A DNA stretch of 64,000 nucleotides from contig NC_133116.1 of the NCBI RefSeq assembly GCF_022965805.1, forward strand, positions 2,046,001 through 2,110,000, in the 5' to 3' direction. This document shows, in pieces, positions 1-13,189 of the stretch. The notes beneath the pieces are model-generated. The model had not been told where the DNA came from and searched no databases. It saw only the letters and a program-made list of their open reading frames with translations. The first letter of the stretch is position 1; every line of letters starts with the position of its first letter. The translations under genes were made by a program, and so were the position numbers. Source of the stretch: Primulina eburnea (lineage: Eukaryota > Streptophyta > Magnoliopsida > Lamiales > Gesneriaceae).

Positions 1-495
1 GAAGAGAAGAGATAGACACAGAGTAAACATTTAGAATTATTTTTCTTGCTGCTTTTTGTTGAAGCACAAGTTGGGAATTATCTAGAGGGGTGAGAAGACC
101 ACAAGTCTTAAAAATAAAAATTGTTTTAAATTGGACCGTGAATCCCTAGTTTGATTTTATTGATGCATAATAAAGTTCAAAGCGTTGAATGCCGCGACCA
201 AGCCTAACAATTTGGAATAGAATTAAAGGTATAGTACATATTTCACCGATACTCAAATCTGTCGTTGTCAAAATTCAAAGTCGTATTAAACTATATATGT
301 TTAATTATTTATAAGATGCTATGAAACGCTAAATATATAATTTTTTGTTGAATAAAGTATTTTAATATTATTCACAATAAAAATTATTGATATTTTATGC
401 GATTACATGTGTGGTGGATGACCACAAATCATCATGAGATGAAGGATATTTTATTTGGCCCGAGATTTATGTAGCGTGCATCGAAAACAAATTAT

Positions 496-677
496 GAGTA
501 GGTCTCTTGTGAGACGATTTCACGAATTTTTATATGTGAGATGAGTCAACTCTACCGATATTTATAATAAAAAGTAATATTTTAGCATAAAAATTAATAT
601 TTTTTCATGGATGACCAAAATAAGGGATCCGTCTCACAAAATACGACATATGAGACCGTCTCACACAAATTTTTGCC
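496..677. repeat. Foldback MITE, family A copy 1 (182 bp, 9-bp TSD)
   Basis: Non-coding element with self-complementary GTGAGAC/GTCTCAC blocks near both ends and an ATTCACAATAAAAAGTAATA-type middle. It is flanked by the exact 9-bp direct repeat ACAAATTAT at 487-495 and 678-686. The same ends (5' GAGT, 3' TTTTTGCC) and a 9-bp duplication recur at 20938-21117, so the borders are well supported. There is no coding capacity, so it must have been moved by proteins made elsewhere. Confidence 0.85.
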
Positions 678-1232
678 ACAAATTATTCTATGTTATATTT
701 GGATTATTTCTCTCGTTACGATGTTGTCAAATGTTAGTTTTTAGATTATCAACATATATGTCAACCTCGATAAAAATATGAGGGACTAACATGATCTAAA
801 GATATTGGAATAAGAAAAAAACAATTTCGATTTAGCATAGATTAACCATCGAAAAACAATAGCACGCGGGTTCTATATTAGAAAGAAAAAATTATTTTAT
901 GAAGTCAAAAAAATAATTTTAATAGAAAATAAATTCGAGACTGTTGTATCAAAATGATTTATTTAAAATTTTAAATATTATCCTTTTCAACGAAGGATTC
1001 AAGACTCGAACGCACCCATAGTTTTACTATTCAACCATCCAACGAATAAATATGCCTGACTGACTTCAGTTTTCCCATTCTTGATTTATTAACTAAGCTC
1101 CCATAACTGGCTGGTGATCAAGCAACAACGCAACCCCACATATCCATCTCCGATCAACCCAGGTTTGTACCCATCTCATCCTCAATCTGCTCATTTTCGA
1201 TCGTTATTGCTGGATCTTGCTAACTTTTGTCG

Positions 1233-1338
<106 letters not shown>

Positions 1339-1571
1339 GTTTGTACTTCCACATATAGCATTAGGGGTAGTTGGTGATCACAACGTCGGAGAAGACAAAA
1401 AGACTGCAAATAATAATTTTATAGAGTAGTTGTGTTGTTGAGAGGGCCGGGGATGCATTTTATTAATTGATTACTGGTTGGATTTGGATCAGCATATTAA
1501 CTGTGCGTGTGCTTTCTAAGAATCTGCCGACGATCGACAGTAACTCTGTGCGTGGTTGGATTCCCATCAGG

Positions 1572-4500
1572 ATGGAGAATGGTGCTGCAGGTAGTTTTGA
1601 ATCAGAGAAGGAATTTCATTCAGATTCTTCAAATAAAAAGGTAACTGAACTCTGACTTTTCACTTGTAAGAGATCGAAGCAGGAGCCAGGACGTGCTGTA
1701 CTACGTTGACTTCAAATTAATTAATTAGTTTCATTTATCACGCTTTTGATTAATTCATCCATCTTGTCGGGCCCTCAACTTGCCATCCTGTCCTCCCCAA
1801 GTCCCAATCCCCACAAACACATGTTTTTTGTTTTTGTTTTTCGACGATATAACCTTATCCCGTTATTTTTCGATAAATATCTAGACTAAAACATTAAGAT
1901 AAACGTGACAAACCATCGGTTGAGGGCCGACCCTTGGGGTTGTCGACCATGATGCCATAGTTTTGAGGGGTTGAGCGGTGGTTTGGAAAGAAAAAGAAAA
2001 AAGTTGTTGAAACGGAATCGAGCTTAAAATGCACTTTTTTCCTTTGGTGGAAGTTTATCCAATAAAAAAATACAATAAGTGAGACGAACCTATCAGCTCA
2101 GCCTTGGCCAAATGCTTTTTGGCCGGCTCGTCTGGACTTTGCTTTGACCGGTCGATCTCGCTTAAATACCCTTCTTGAAAAAATTCGGTATGATAGCTTC
2201 GTTTTAGAAAGTATTGACTGATAAATCAAAGTTTTGACCATTGATTATTTTAATATATACTAGTTATTTGGGAAATTTAAATTTTATTAAAGAGTTTCGA
2301 TCAAACGATTTTCCATCAAATTCATGATAATTATAAGGGATTTTCAGACATATTCTAAAATCGATATTATTAGAAATCCATATTTTATAAGTCCAAGTTA
2401 AATTCTTCCGTGTAAGAATTATGAGTGATGGACCCGGATCCCCTACAGTGCACAGCAACATGCTGTGCACTTACAGGGAATTTTTTTTATTTTTTTAAAA
2501 TTTTTCTCTTTTGTTTTTTCAATTTTTTCCCTTTCTTTATCTCTTTTATTTTCCCTCTATTTTCCTCCAAATGTATGAATTATTTATTTTTGATGAAAAT
2601 GTGACGTTGAATTTTAGTTTTTGATATTGCATGATGGAAATATTTTAAATTTTAATTTAAGTATTAACATATTAATAGTTTTATATTGTTAAAAATTTTG
2701 TTCATTGAAAAAAAAATTAATAGTATTCATCAAATTCGAAAAAAATGATACGGTTTTTCACATGTAAAAATTTAAAATTGTAATTTTTAATTGTAAAATT
2801 ATTAATTCAACATCACATTTTCATCAAAAATAAATAATTCATACATTTGGAGGAAAACAGAGGGAAAATAAAAGAGATAAAGAAAGGGAAAAAAGTGAAA
2901 AAAAAAAGAAAAATTTTAAAAAATAAAAAAATTTCCATGTAAGTGCACAGCAACATGCTGTGCACTGTAGGGGATCCGGGTCCGTGAGTGATGGTGCAAC
3001 TAAATAATAGAGGAGTTTTATTTATACTCAATTATTTTTAGATACACCCCAGCATTCATTTTTATATCATGAATTGATATAATGTTGTCCTTCAATTAAT
3101 TGTTAATCATTTTTAGTAAATTCATTATTAATCTTTAATTCCTAAAATAAGTTATCTAAAAGTTTATTTACTCACTTAAATATGTCATCAATATCCTTAA
3201 ATTCAGAAAAGACACAAAATAAATATTTATAACATTTTCCATTAAATTTTTCATCAATTTTATTTTCATTTTAGTTTATGCTTAATATATCTCAAAAAAT
3301 TTCAATCCAGTTAATCTTTCACATTTTTATGTTCGTAATATTCTATTACACGTCATATTGTTTTTTGTGGCTTAAAATTTGAATTTAATTTATTTTTAAC
3401 TATACCTATAAAAGAAATATTATTAATATTAATAGATATTTATTTTAAAATAAAATATTATCTATCAAATTTATACTTACTTTTTATATAAATATTGTTA
3501 GAATATAAAACAAAAATGTATGGTTTATTTTAAAAGTTAGCGCGTGCATATACAAATGAGTATAGTTAAAAAAATAATACATATAAATTTTTAATCTATT
3601 TTTTTAATACATATTACGTGCCAATGCCCATAATACAATCTAGCCATCCATGCACGTGGTTATCCACACATATAAATTTTTAATACAAAACTAAACGTAA
3701 TTTGTCCTCTAATTTAAAATTCAAAACTGTAGATAATAATAATAGAGAAATACTCTTGAAAAAATATTGTTGCTCTTGATGCTTATATGCATGTGCCTGT
3801 CTCTTCGTATTTGAATTCTAGGTTGTTCCACTTCCACCATTGAGCTGGAAACGCAAGCTTAACTGCAAGGCCACTCTAGCTCCTGAGTTCTCTTTCAAAA
3901 TCGGAGAAATTTTGCATCTGGTAATGAATATTCTTAGCTTCCAGAGTTTCTGAAGATACCGAGATTGCTTGATTGATTTGTCTTCATTCAGCCTTGTATA
4001 GTGTTCTTATTTTTGTTTTCTTTCTTTCGATGAAATTAAGCTTCCATTGGGCATGCGGTTGTTTCGGCATATAAAGGAAGAAGCAGACAAGGGAGCTGTA
4101 AAGTCCTTTATCCTATTTTCTGATCTTGTTGCTATACTGTGATACGAGTGGACATGTAATTTTGAGCTCTTAGTTTTGTTTGATCGATCCATCACTTCAA
4201 TTGTATCTTTTCCTTGCAGCCAACGATTTCTGATCCCAATCATAAGCGACTCAACACTAGTTACCATGGCATTCCCTTGGGTGGCATTGGGTAATGAGAG
4301 TTCGTTCTTGACTTGTCTGTTTGCACGAACTTCAATTGTTGACGTTTTTTTACGTGTATTTCAAACCAATTCAGGCACTAGCTTTTCATTATTCGTTCAT
4401 TTTTCAGTTGTGGAAGCATCGGAAGAAGTTTCAGAGGGGAGTTCCAACGGTTTCAAGTCTTCCCTAGAACATGCGAAGATACCCCAGTTCTTGCAAACCA

Positions 4501-7500
4501 GTTCTCGGTAAGTATTTTAATATGATGTTTCAAAATTTAAGTCCTGCTGTCTTACAGACTTCTTATTCAAGCATTCACACGGCAACATAAAATGGAACTT
4601 GGGAAAAAACCAATATTCAAACGTAGTCGCCCTTTGAAGTCTTCGGCGAATTATGTATCATACTGTCTGTTTCAGTGGAGATGCCAAAATATGTTTAGTT
4701 TACAACTTTTGTGTTTTCAGGTTTTTGTTTCACGTCCCAATGGAGGCACATCCTCCACAGTTTTGTGCCCCAAAAGTTCAAAAACCATCGAGTAAGCAAC
4801 AAATTATGCACCCAGGAAATGTTTAACATCAACTAGAAATTTGGACTAATAATAACTGAACATGCAGAGACAAAACAGGAACAGGCATTGGCTCTTGGGA
4901 TTGGAACCTTGACGGTGAAAAATGCACTTACCACGGTTTATATCCAAGAGCTTGGACAGAATATAAAGGTATAGTGAATTCATAATCACACTTGTTTGGT
5001 TGTTATTCAAGATCGATAGTTTTGATATAGTTTACCTTGCATCGCACCAACGGCTTTCTACAGGTTTACCTGATCCCGAAATCAGCGTTGTATGTCGTCA
5101 GATTTCTCCATTTATTCCACATAATTACAAAGAGAGCAGCTTCCCTGTAGCTGTTTTCAAATTTACTGTAGGTGTCCTAAATAGCATGCTCTTTTCACCC
5201 TAGAATGAGTCATTCGGCTTGATTTTGACCCTCATATTTCCTACAACGTTTCGCAGCTCACCAACTCAGGGAGGACTGCTGCTGATGCTACGGTGCTTTT
5301 CACGTGGGAGGTATGCATTATTCTACAATTTCAATATTCTCAACTCTTGTGGAACTCTGGTTAGCATTAGTATTTACGACTGGAAAAATCCCATCTTCAA
5401 CATAAGTTGAATATGAATTCTCACTTAGCACTTATTATCCGCTGTACAGAACTCTGCTGGTGGAACTTCAGGATCTAATGGCAATCATCACAACAAAAGG
5501 ACAGAGTATGAGTTCATGAATTTCATTTCTCATTTTCTAAGCACTCGTAGATTTCATTAAAATGTTATTTAACATTTTCTGATAAAACTTAAAAGTACAT
5601 AGTTATTGATACAATCTAAACTTAACTTTCACAATTCTTGTAGGATGGAAGGTGGTGTACATACCGTGCTTCTGCATCACTGGTAAGCCTTGTGCAAATC
5701 TATCATCATCATTGATTTTTCTGTTGTAATGCTTCATATATAATCTATTTGATAATAACTTGAACTTATAAGCAAATGTGTAGTGCTACAAATGGCAACC
5801 CTTCTGTGACTTATGCCATAGCCGCTCAAGAGACGGATGAGGTTCATGTATCAGAATGTCCTTGCTTTATGATAACTGGAAATTCCAAAATAATAAATGC
5901 AAAAGACATGTGGAATGAAATTAAAGAGGTGAGTTGGTTATCGTATTATTCCACTTAATTGTTTATGTTGTATCAGATATCAAATCGGTGATGCCTAAAA
6001 AAAGGATATCAAAATGGTGAGCCTTTTTCCACCTAGAGACGAGTGAATTAGCTTCTGCATCCTTTAATTATCATGCCGTTATATATTCATTATTTTTTTT
6101 CCATTACCACAATAAAAACATTAATGATCATTTATCTCTTTCATAAAATCCTTTTTCTTTACTTACAGCATAGGTCATTTGATGCCCTTAAACATGACGA
6201 AAAGCCTCTATCTTCAGAGCCAGGGTCATCTATAGGAGCTGCTATAGCTGCTTCTGTTACCATTCCTTCTGGATCCACTCGCACCGTGACTTTTTCACTA
6301 GCATGGGACAGTCCTGAAGTAAGATTTTACAGCGGGAAAACATACCACAGGTAAGTAAAGAAGTAAAGAATATAGTCTATATTCTCAGATCTTCTAACCA
6401 ATACTCAGATAATGATTGTGCATAACACGCATGTTAATGACCTGGCAGGCGCTATACAAAATTTTATGGCACCCAAGGGAACGCTGCAGCAAGTATTGCA
6501 CGTGATGCCATATTAGGTAGCATTATAAAATAGTTATATTAAAACTTTGACTTTTTGGAATAGCAAAAGTCTATTATCAAATACTTCTTTTAAACATATC
6601 TTTAAATGCTTGTGGTTGTTATGCAACCAGAACACACAAACTGGGAGCTCAAGATTGAAGAATGGCAAAGGCCAATCCTTGAAGACAAAAGGCTTCCAGA
6701 ATGGTAACAGTAAAATGAATTCAGTGTCCAGTGCAAATATGCTTGGGTGTCCTGATTTCTCGTTTATTCTGAACTGAACTGAATTTTTTTAGGTATCCTT
6801 TACTACTTTTCAATGAGCTCTATTACCTCAATGCTGGAGGAACGATCTGGACAGGTTAACTAGAAACCAGGATATATTTCTGTGATGTTTGTTTTCATCA
6901 AGTACTTAATCACCTTTTATTGCTCACAGATGGATCCCTACCACTGCAAAATATTTCAACTATCGGACAGCAGAGATTTTCCCTTCATGGGAAAAAATCA
7001 GTCACTGATAGAACTCTTGATCTTGTCGATCAGAGCGACACCTCTGCAGAAATATTGGAAAGGATGCAAACTGTTTCGGAGAGAATGCACTCTCCAATGA
7101 CTTCAAATTCAGCTTTCGGACCATTTTTGCTTCAGCATGGAGAGCAGAATGTTGGCCAACTTCTATATCTAGAAGGGATGGAATATCACATGTGGAATAC
7201 CTACGATGTCCACTTTTATTCATCTTTTGCGCTAGTAATGTTATTTCCAGAGCTGGAGCTGAGTATACAAAGAGATTTTGCAATGGCAGTGATGATGCAC
7301 GATTCACGTAAAATGCAAGTAATGAGCGATGGTACATTTGTTCCACGAAAAGCTCTTGGTGCTGTTCCTCATGATATTGGGATCAATGACCCATGGTTTG
7401 AAGTAAACGCTTACAACTTTTTCAACACAGACAGGTGGAAAGATTTGAACTCAAAATTTGTCCTTCAAGTATATAGAGATATGGTTGCCACCGGTGATAT

Positions 7501-8591
7501 AAGGTTTGCGCAGGCTGTTTGGCCTGCGGTGTTCATGGCAATAGCTTACATGGATCAATTCGATAAAGATGGCGATGGTATGATAGAGAATGAAGGATTC
7601 CCCGATCAGACATATGATGTATGGACTGTTACGGGTGTTAGCGCGTATTGTGGTGGATTATGGGTGGCAGCCCTTCAAGCTGCCTCGGCAATGGCACGTG
7701 AACTTGGTGATAATTCATCTGCTGATTACTTATGGTTTAAATTTGAAAAGGCGAAGTCGGCATATGATAAAAAACTTTGGAATGGTTCTTACTTCAACTA
7801 TGACAGCAGTTCTGCTAAAACTAGCACATCAATTCAAGCAGATCAATTGGCGGGTCAATGGTATGTATCTTGAATTTAACATACTAAGTAGTAACTTGTA
7901 AGCATTTTCTTTCTCTGACCCAAAATAAGCTTCATGACAGGTATGCTCGAGCTTGTGGTCTTTCACCGATTGCCGACGAAAAGAAAATAGAAAGTGTGCT
8001 CGAAAAAATATATAATTTCAACGTGCTGAAATTTGAGGGAGGGACGAGGGGTGCAATTAATGGGATGCAAGCAAATGGAAAAGTGGACATGTCGGCCATG
8101 CAGTCAAGAGAAGTGTGGGCTGGAGTTACGTATTCTCTTGCTGCCACAATGATACAAGAAGATAAGATCGATATGGCATTCAAGACAGCATTTGGCATAC
8201 ATGAAGCTGCCTGGTCTGAACAGGGCCTCGGGTAAGTTGTTTTGTTTTTAGTTATTCCTTAATAGATTTCTAGAATCTGCATTTATGCATAGTTTCCAAA
8301 TGGATTCCGAATTCAAAACACAGAGTATCTTTCCAAACCCCGGAAGCGTGGACTTCAGATGGCGAGTTTAGATCACTGTCCTACATGCGGCCGCTGGCTG
8401 TATGGTCGATGCAATGGGCCTTGTCGAACCCGAAGCCATGGAAACAAGGAGTGAGATCAGCAAGCTCTTTGGTGCAGCAGCATGCAGGATTTGAGAAGGT
8501 GGCACGTCTCTTGAAGTTGCCAAAACAAGAGCTTCCGAAGAGTTATATACAGTTATTCCATGAATTTCTTGTTAGGAAGTCAATAATATGA
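1572..8591 (+). CDS. GBA2-like: Non-lysosomal glucosylceramidase (GBA2-type, GH116)
   Basis: Hydrolyses glucosylceramide to glucose and ceramide; GBA2 enzymes are membrane-associated. Nineteen exons join in frame to about 946 aa, the usual plant length: 1572-1640, 3822-3920, 4041-4097, 4220-4290, 4408-4507, 4721-4791, 4868-4968, 5064-5167, 5257-5310, 5450-5505, 5644-5682, 5784-5928, 6169-6350, 6449-6516, 6631-6703, 6793-6854, 6930-7860, 7941-8231, 8324-8591. Recognisable stretches are [101 protein letters not shown] and SFQTPEAW. The Glu of LEGMEY and the Asp of DQTYD are the likely nucleophile and acid/base by family knowledge; I have not aligned them. The large exon 17 carries most of the catalytic barrel. 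No lesion was seen. The acceptor of exon 12 was placed at 5783 because only that site keeps frame. The first exon is weakly conserved, so the exact start is the least certain part. Confidence 0.93.
2430..2983. mobile_element. Long-arm hairpin transposon (554 bp) in GBA2 intron 1
   Basis: The terminal inverted repeat begins GGACCCGGATCCCCTACAGT and is matched at the far end. The complementarity continues inward for roughly 180 bp per arm (about 2430-2615 against 2805-2983) around an AT-rich loop. Each tip contains a smaller nested palindrome, GTGCACAGCAACATGCTGTGCAC. Flanks are ATGAGTGAT (2421-2429) and GTGAGTGAT (2984-2992), a 9-bp duplication with one mismatch. A 9-bp duplication and long inverted repeats suggest a Mutator-type non-autonomous element, though hAT (8 bp) is possible. 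No coding capacity. Confidence 0.85.
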
Positions 8592-9064
8592 CCATATATT
8601 ATTTGTATGTCCTTCCTTGAGTTCCTTTCGTTTCTTCCTATTTTTACGAGCCTAACCCAAACACCTCACGAATCCACTCAGAGGAATCCCGGAACCATTA
8701 ATTCAAAATATTTGTTTCAGTACATATAATTTCTGAAACTCTGTATTTCATTGTCCTATCCAAGCTTATTCACCAATGGCAGAAACGACATTATGCCAAG
8801 TCGGGATGGACGATTAAATTAATTTTAGTTGTAATTTATTAAAAAATTTATTACTTCTTGTCAACCTCAAGTATATTAAATCATTAATATATATATTTAT
8901 CGACAATGACCCAATGGTTTAAAAATGGGTCATACATATTTGTATTTTCAAATACATCAATGCGTTACTCATATGAAAAAATGTCGTGATCATCACTTGG
9001 TTCATGAGAATGATCAATATAGTATCTATAATAAGAGACATAAGAAATTGATAGATAAAAAGAA

Positions 9065-9247
9065 AAGTAGGTCTCTTGTGAGACGATCTCACAAATTTTT
9101 ATCTATGAGATGAGTCAACCCTACCGATATTCACAATAAAAAGTAATACTTTTAGCATAAAAAATAATATTTTTTTATGGATGACCCAAATAAAATATCC
9201 ATATCACAAAATACGACCGGTGAGACCGTCTCACATAAGTTTTTGTC
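9065..9247. repeat. Foldback MITE, family A copy 2 (183 bp)
   Basis: Same family as 496-677: begins AAGTAGGTCTC, contains GTGAGACGATCTCAC, ends AAGTTTTTGTC. Flanked by the exact 9-bp repeat TAAAAAGAA at 9056-9064 and 9248-9256. Confidence 0.82.
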
Positions 9248-9867
9248 TAAAAAGAAATAATTTGATGAGATAAATTATATGATGTTTGATATAATTTTAA
9301 AGTGATAAATTAATTTTTTGTATTTTCTTGTAATGACCAAAATACCCTATCACCATTTTTGTTTTTTCCTATTTTTCATTTTATTTTTGAAATTGAATTA
9401 CAATTTTAGATTATAATTAAATTAAACTTACAATTTCAATGCATTTCCACAAATATATTTTACTTTTTAAAACGAAAATATGTGTCGGAAATGTGACCGG
9501 AAACAAGCTAATCTAACCTAACAATAATAAATAGACGGTGATTTTGATATTATAAAGTTTCAATTCAATAATATATAAGTCTCCGGCTAATGGTACGTGT
9601 TTTCTTGGTGTCATGAAGGGAAGAAACGCCGCAGACGACAAAGTTTCCGATTCCACAACTTAGTATTTTATTATTTGCGACCTAAACAAAATAAATAATA
9701 AACCTATCGATAACTTATGATTCTAGAAAATGACGAACCAAAAATAAATTGATAGGTGTGGTGAGTCTGCCACGACTACACTTATGATACATTAATGTTC
9801 ATATTTTTTTAATGCTTTGTTTTAACAATTTAATGCCTTGTTTTACTATAAAAATTTAAATAAAAAA

Positions 9868-10185
9868 TAGGTCTTTCGTGAGACGTGACAGTGAATCTTA
9901 TCGATATTCACAATAAAAAGTATAGTGAGTCTCATGTGAGATCGTCTCACGGATCATAATCTGTGAGACGGTTCAACCCTACCTATATTCACAATAAAAA
10001 GTAATAATCTTAGGATAAAAAGTAATACTTTTTCATGGGTGACCCAAATAAGAGATTCGTCTCACAAAAACGACCCCGTGAGACTGTCTCACACAAGTTT
10101 TTGTTTAAAAAGTAATATGTTTTCATGGATAACCCAAATACAAAATCCGTCTCACAAAATACGACACGTGAGATCGTCACGAAAT
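9868..10185. repeat. Foldback MITE, family A copy 3, interrupted by copy 4
   Basis: The left part (about 9868-9923) and right part (about 10107-10185) are the two ends of one family A element. Its middle AATAAAAAGTAATA sequence is broken by a complete second copy. Outer limits are approximate because its own target duplication is not clear. Confidence 0.7.
9924..10106. repeat. Foldback MITE, family A copy 4 (nested insertion)
   Basis: Complete copy beginning AGTGAGTCTCATGTGAG and ending CAAGTTTTTGTT, inserted into copy 3. Flanks are AAAAAGTAT (9915-9923) and AAAAAGTAA (10107-10115), a 9-bp duplication with one mismatch. This copy is therefore younger than its host copy. Confidence 0.78.
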
Positions 10186-10391
10186 TTTGATGATAAAAAA
10201 ATTAGTTAACATATGAATACTACCACAGTCTACAGAATATCTAATACCAGAAAAATTAAATAAAGCTTAACATGTTGCGAGAGTAAAGAATATTTATACA
10301 AGTTAGCATTAAAAGGTTCATCCCCTGTTTCCACTCTCTTCTCGTAATCCATTTTCCATCTACTCGAGTCTCGAGCGAATCATCAGCCACT

Positions 10392-13189
10392 ATGGATATG
10401 GTGGAGGCTGTGAATGAGTTTAACGATTGGGAGGTGCTTCAAACCGGCCTGGATTCCGAGGCGATTCCGGTTACTCGGATTGATTCCGTTAACTCCTTCG
10501 ATGAAATAGATTCTGGAAGGTTGATTCGGGCAAATTATTTCTCGTTGGATGCTTTGGATCGATATGGCGAGGATTTTGACGATAATAAGTCAGCTGGGTC
10601 GGATAACCCGAGTTGGATTGATCCTGGGTTGGACGAGAATCCAACTAGGTACCTCGACAGGGAAACGGCTGGGTTTTGGTCCGATTCCGGCAGCGAACGG
10701 TCTGTAGATCGCAAGATCGAGGATTCGGATGGTAGAAATGTGACCCAAGACAAGAATAAGCATGTGGGTTTTGATAGAGTCGAGGAAATGGTGGAGCAAA
10801 AAGTGGGAAAGGTGGAGAATTTGGGGAACTTATGTTCAGATTCGACGGGATTCGAACCCTCTTCTGAGAAAGTTAATGACTTTGCTGAGAATTCTGATTC
10901 GGGTCTGGAAGGTAATGTGATTTTGCACGATGACACAGAGGAAGAAAAGCATGAGAATGAGATGATTGGAAAAGGGCGTGAATTTTCTGATGTTAACGAA
11001 ATCAAGAATAGTGGTGAGACTGAAAAGAGTTGTGTGGTGTGGTGGAAGATGCCTATGGAGCTTCTGAAATACTGCGTGTTCAAGATGAGTCCTGTGTGGA
11101 CCATCTCCGCGGCGGCTGCCGTGTTGGGTTTTCTGATTCTGCGGCGCAGGTTTTATAAAATGAAGAAGAAGAGTAGGGGAAAGGAGATTAAGGTTACTGT
11201 TGATGCTAAGGTCAGCGATCTTTTGTGGATTTATGATATATCTTCATATTTCTTATGTTTCTTTTTGTGGAATTGAAATGGAATTCTGCTTTATTTTGCG
11301 TTAGACGTGTGCTTATGTTTTGATACGCAGTTTATACTTTATGCTATATGGCTTAGCTTAAAAATTGTATCTTTTGTGGGAACCTGAGATTGGCTGAGAA
11401 GAGAAAACACTTATGTTGTTGAAAGTAGTATTTCATTCTATTCTGGAGTTTCTGTGATTCTGTCTATTATTACCTTGTGTGGTTTTCTATCCCTGTAGCT
11501 TGAGGTTTTCATTTGTCTTGTGATTTGTTAATACGCAGAGCTTATGTTCTTGTGATACAAAAAGACTAATAAGTGATTAGACAATCTATCTCTTGTTTAT
11601 TTTAGGGTGCAGGGGACTTTGGATTCCTGTTATCATGTTAGGATAGACCTCGTGCATTAGAGTTTAGACTATTTGTTGATGCATGTGCTTGAATTACTGG
11701 TCAGATGAAATTATGACCGATCTTGCATCTGAATCCAGTTAAATAAGGTCCATTCTTGAAGACAGGTTATTGCGAATGTATTGATGATATAGGAGCCTTC
11801 AAAAGCTTTCAGTAAACTAGATAAATCCATGTTGGGTCACATCGAGGTCGGTTCCTATTATATATAGGTTTACCGAGTCATGGAAACCAAGGCCGAGCCT
11901 TTTTAATCAAGACTTTGTTAGGCTGTGAATTTCATTTGCCCTGCAACTCGAGAAAAGAAACACATTAGAATGTATTGATGATATAGGAGCCTTCAAAAGC
12001 TTTCAGTAAACTAGATAAATCCATGTTGGGTCACATCGAGGTCGGTTCCTATTATATATAGGTTTACCGAGTCATGGAAACCAAGGCCGAGCCTTTTTAA
12101 TCAAGACTTTGTTAGGCTGTGAATTTCATTTGCCCTGCAACTCGAGAAAAGAAACACATTAGCATACTGCATGTTAAATGCAATCAATCATTCAAAATTT
12201 GACCTTATGGAGATGCGATATTCCTTTATGACCACTCTTCACAAGCTGAAGGAGGTGCAGAGGTGGCACGAGGGGCTAGGGCTTATAATAGGGAAGATCA
12301 TTTACTGCTTCTCACTATTTCAATTATTCTCATTAAAAAATTTGGATGTTACCTTGTTCTGATGTTGAATTATTCGGTGGCTTGGGCATCATCGGGTTTT
12401 CCTTCGGCATATTGTAGGTTCGCTGCATGTTCTAGGTGTCAATATGTGTGTTCACACAATCACACTCACTGTTTTCTGTCATTTTCAATTAAGCATCCTA
12501 CTCATAGTGCAGTCGCTGTTAGATATTTCGTGCAAATATTGCATAACAAAATCTTTGGCGTTTTGGTCAAGAGGTTGGTGTGAGAGGTTGTAAGGCTAGG
12601 GTTGATACGGATTTGGTATACACAAACAAGTTTTCATGGAAAAACTCTTGTGCTTGATGCCAGGTGGAGTAACCTAAACGAAGGACAAAGAATTAGGATG
12701 TGGCTTATCACGATACTAGTTGAGTGTTTGTTTGTTTCCCACACCTGATGGTAATAGGATGATGAAGTTTCAAAATTTTTCTATCACCCGAAAATGACTT
12801 CATGTTTTGTGCTGTGGTTGAGATCACTTTCTTGTCTGGAAGAAATTATATCACTGGAGAGTTGCTCACGATGTGTTATTCGGCATAGATTAGGTAGTTG
12901 CTACATTAATGACTTTACATAATGCATGCCATGTATGGTTGAGATGTACTAAGAAACAAAATCCATCTGTATGACGTATGCTTAGGTATGTCACTAAGGA
13001 TGAAGCACGTGTTGCCTTTTTTATCGAATTTTTTTATCGTGTCTATTTTGGCAGAAGGCATCTCAGGTGATGAGCCGTGCTGCTCGTTTGAACGAAGCAT
13101 TCTGGGTAGTGAAGCGTGTCCCAATGATCCGGCCTTCTTTGCCTGCTGACGGGGTGACAACCTGGCCTGCAATGGCCCATCTCAGATAA
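10392..13189 (+). CDS. DUF6821-like single-pass membrane protein
   Basis: Two exons, 10392-11210 and 13055-13189, join in phase 0 to give 317 aa. The N-terminal ~220 residues are acidic, polar and probably disordered. A conserved WWKMPMELLKYCVFKMSPVW stretch precedes one hydrophobic segment (SAAAAVLGFLIL, about residues 238-249), followed by a very basic cluster (RRRFYKMKKKSRGK). The second exon encodes the conserved tail KASQVMSRAARLNEAFWVV... ending AMAHLR. The arrangement fits a tail-anchored or single-pass protein. From memory the tail and membrane region match the plant family DUF6821, whose role I cannot state. WEVL (residues 13-16, after acidic Asp) and FWVV in the tail have the shape of ATG8-interacting motifs; that is inference. 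The 1.84-kb intron contains a perfect tandem duplication. Short ORFs inside that intron are not exons. Confidence 0.8.
11774..12162. repeat. Perfect 194-bp tandem duplication in an intron
   Basis: 11774-11968 is repeated exactly at 11968-12162, period 194 bp, sharing one base at the junction. I found no mismatch between the copies by reading. It lies wholly within the intron of the DUF6821-like gene and shows no coding content. It is either a very recent duplication or an assembly artefact. Confidence 0.93.

Larger units (their letters stand above)
8592..10391. other. Spacer with three foldback MITE copies
   Basis: No coding region supported. It begins with the GBA2 3' untranslated region. 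Family A foldback elements lie at 9065-9247 and 9868-10185, the latter split by another copy at 9924-10106. The last ~190 bases (10200-10391) probably hold the promoter and leader of the next gene; the pyrimidine-rich sequence just before 10392 looks like a plant 5' untranslated region. Confidence 0.6.

Noticed and set aside
10535..11104. 189-aa minus-strand ORF
   Set aside because: Shadow of the acidic first exon of the DUF6821-like gene; Ser/Phe-rich with no features.
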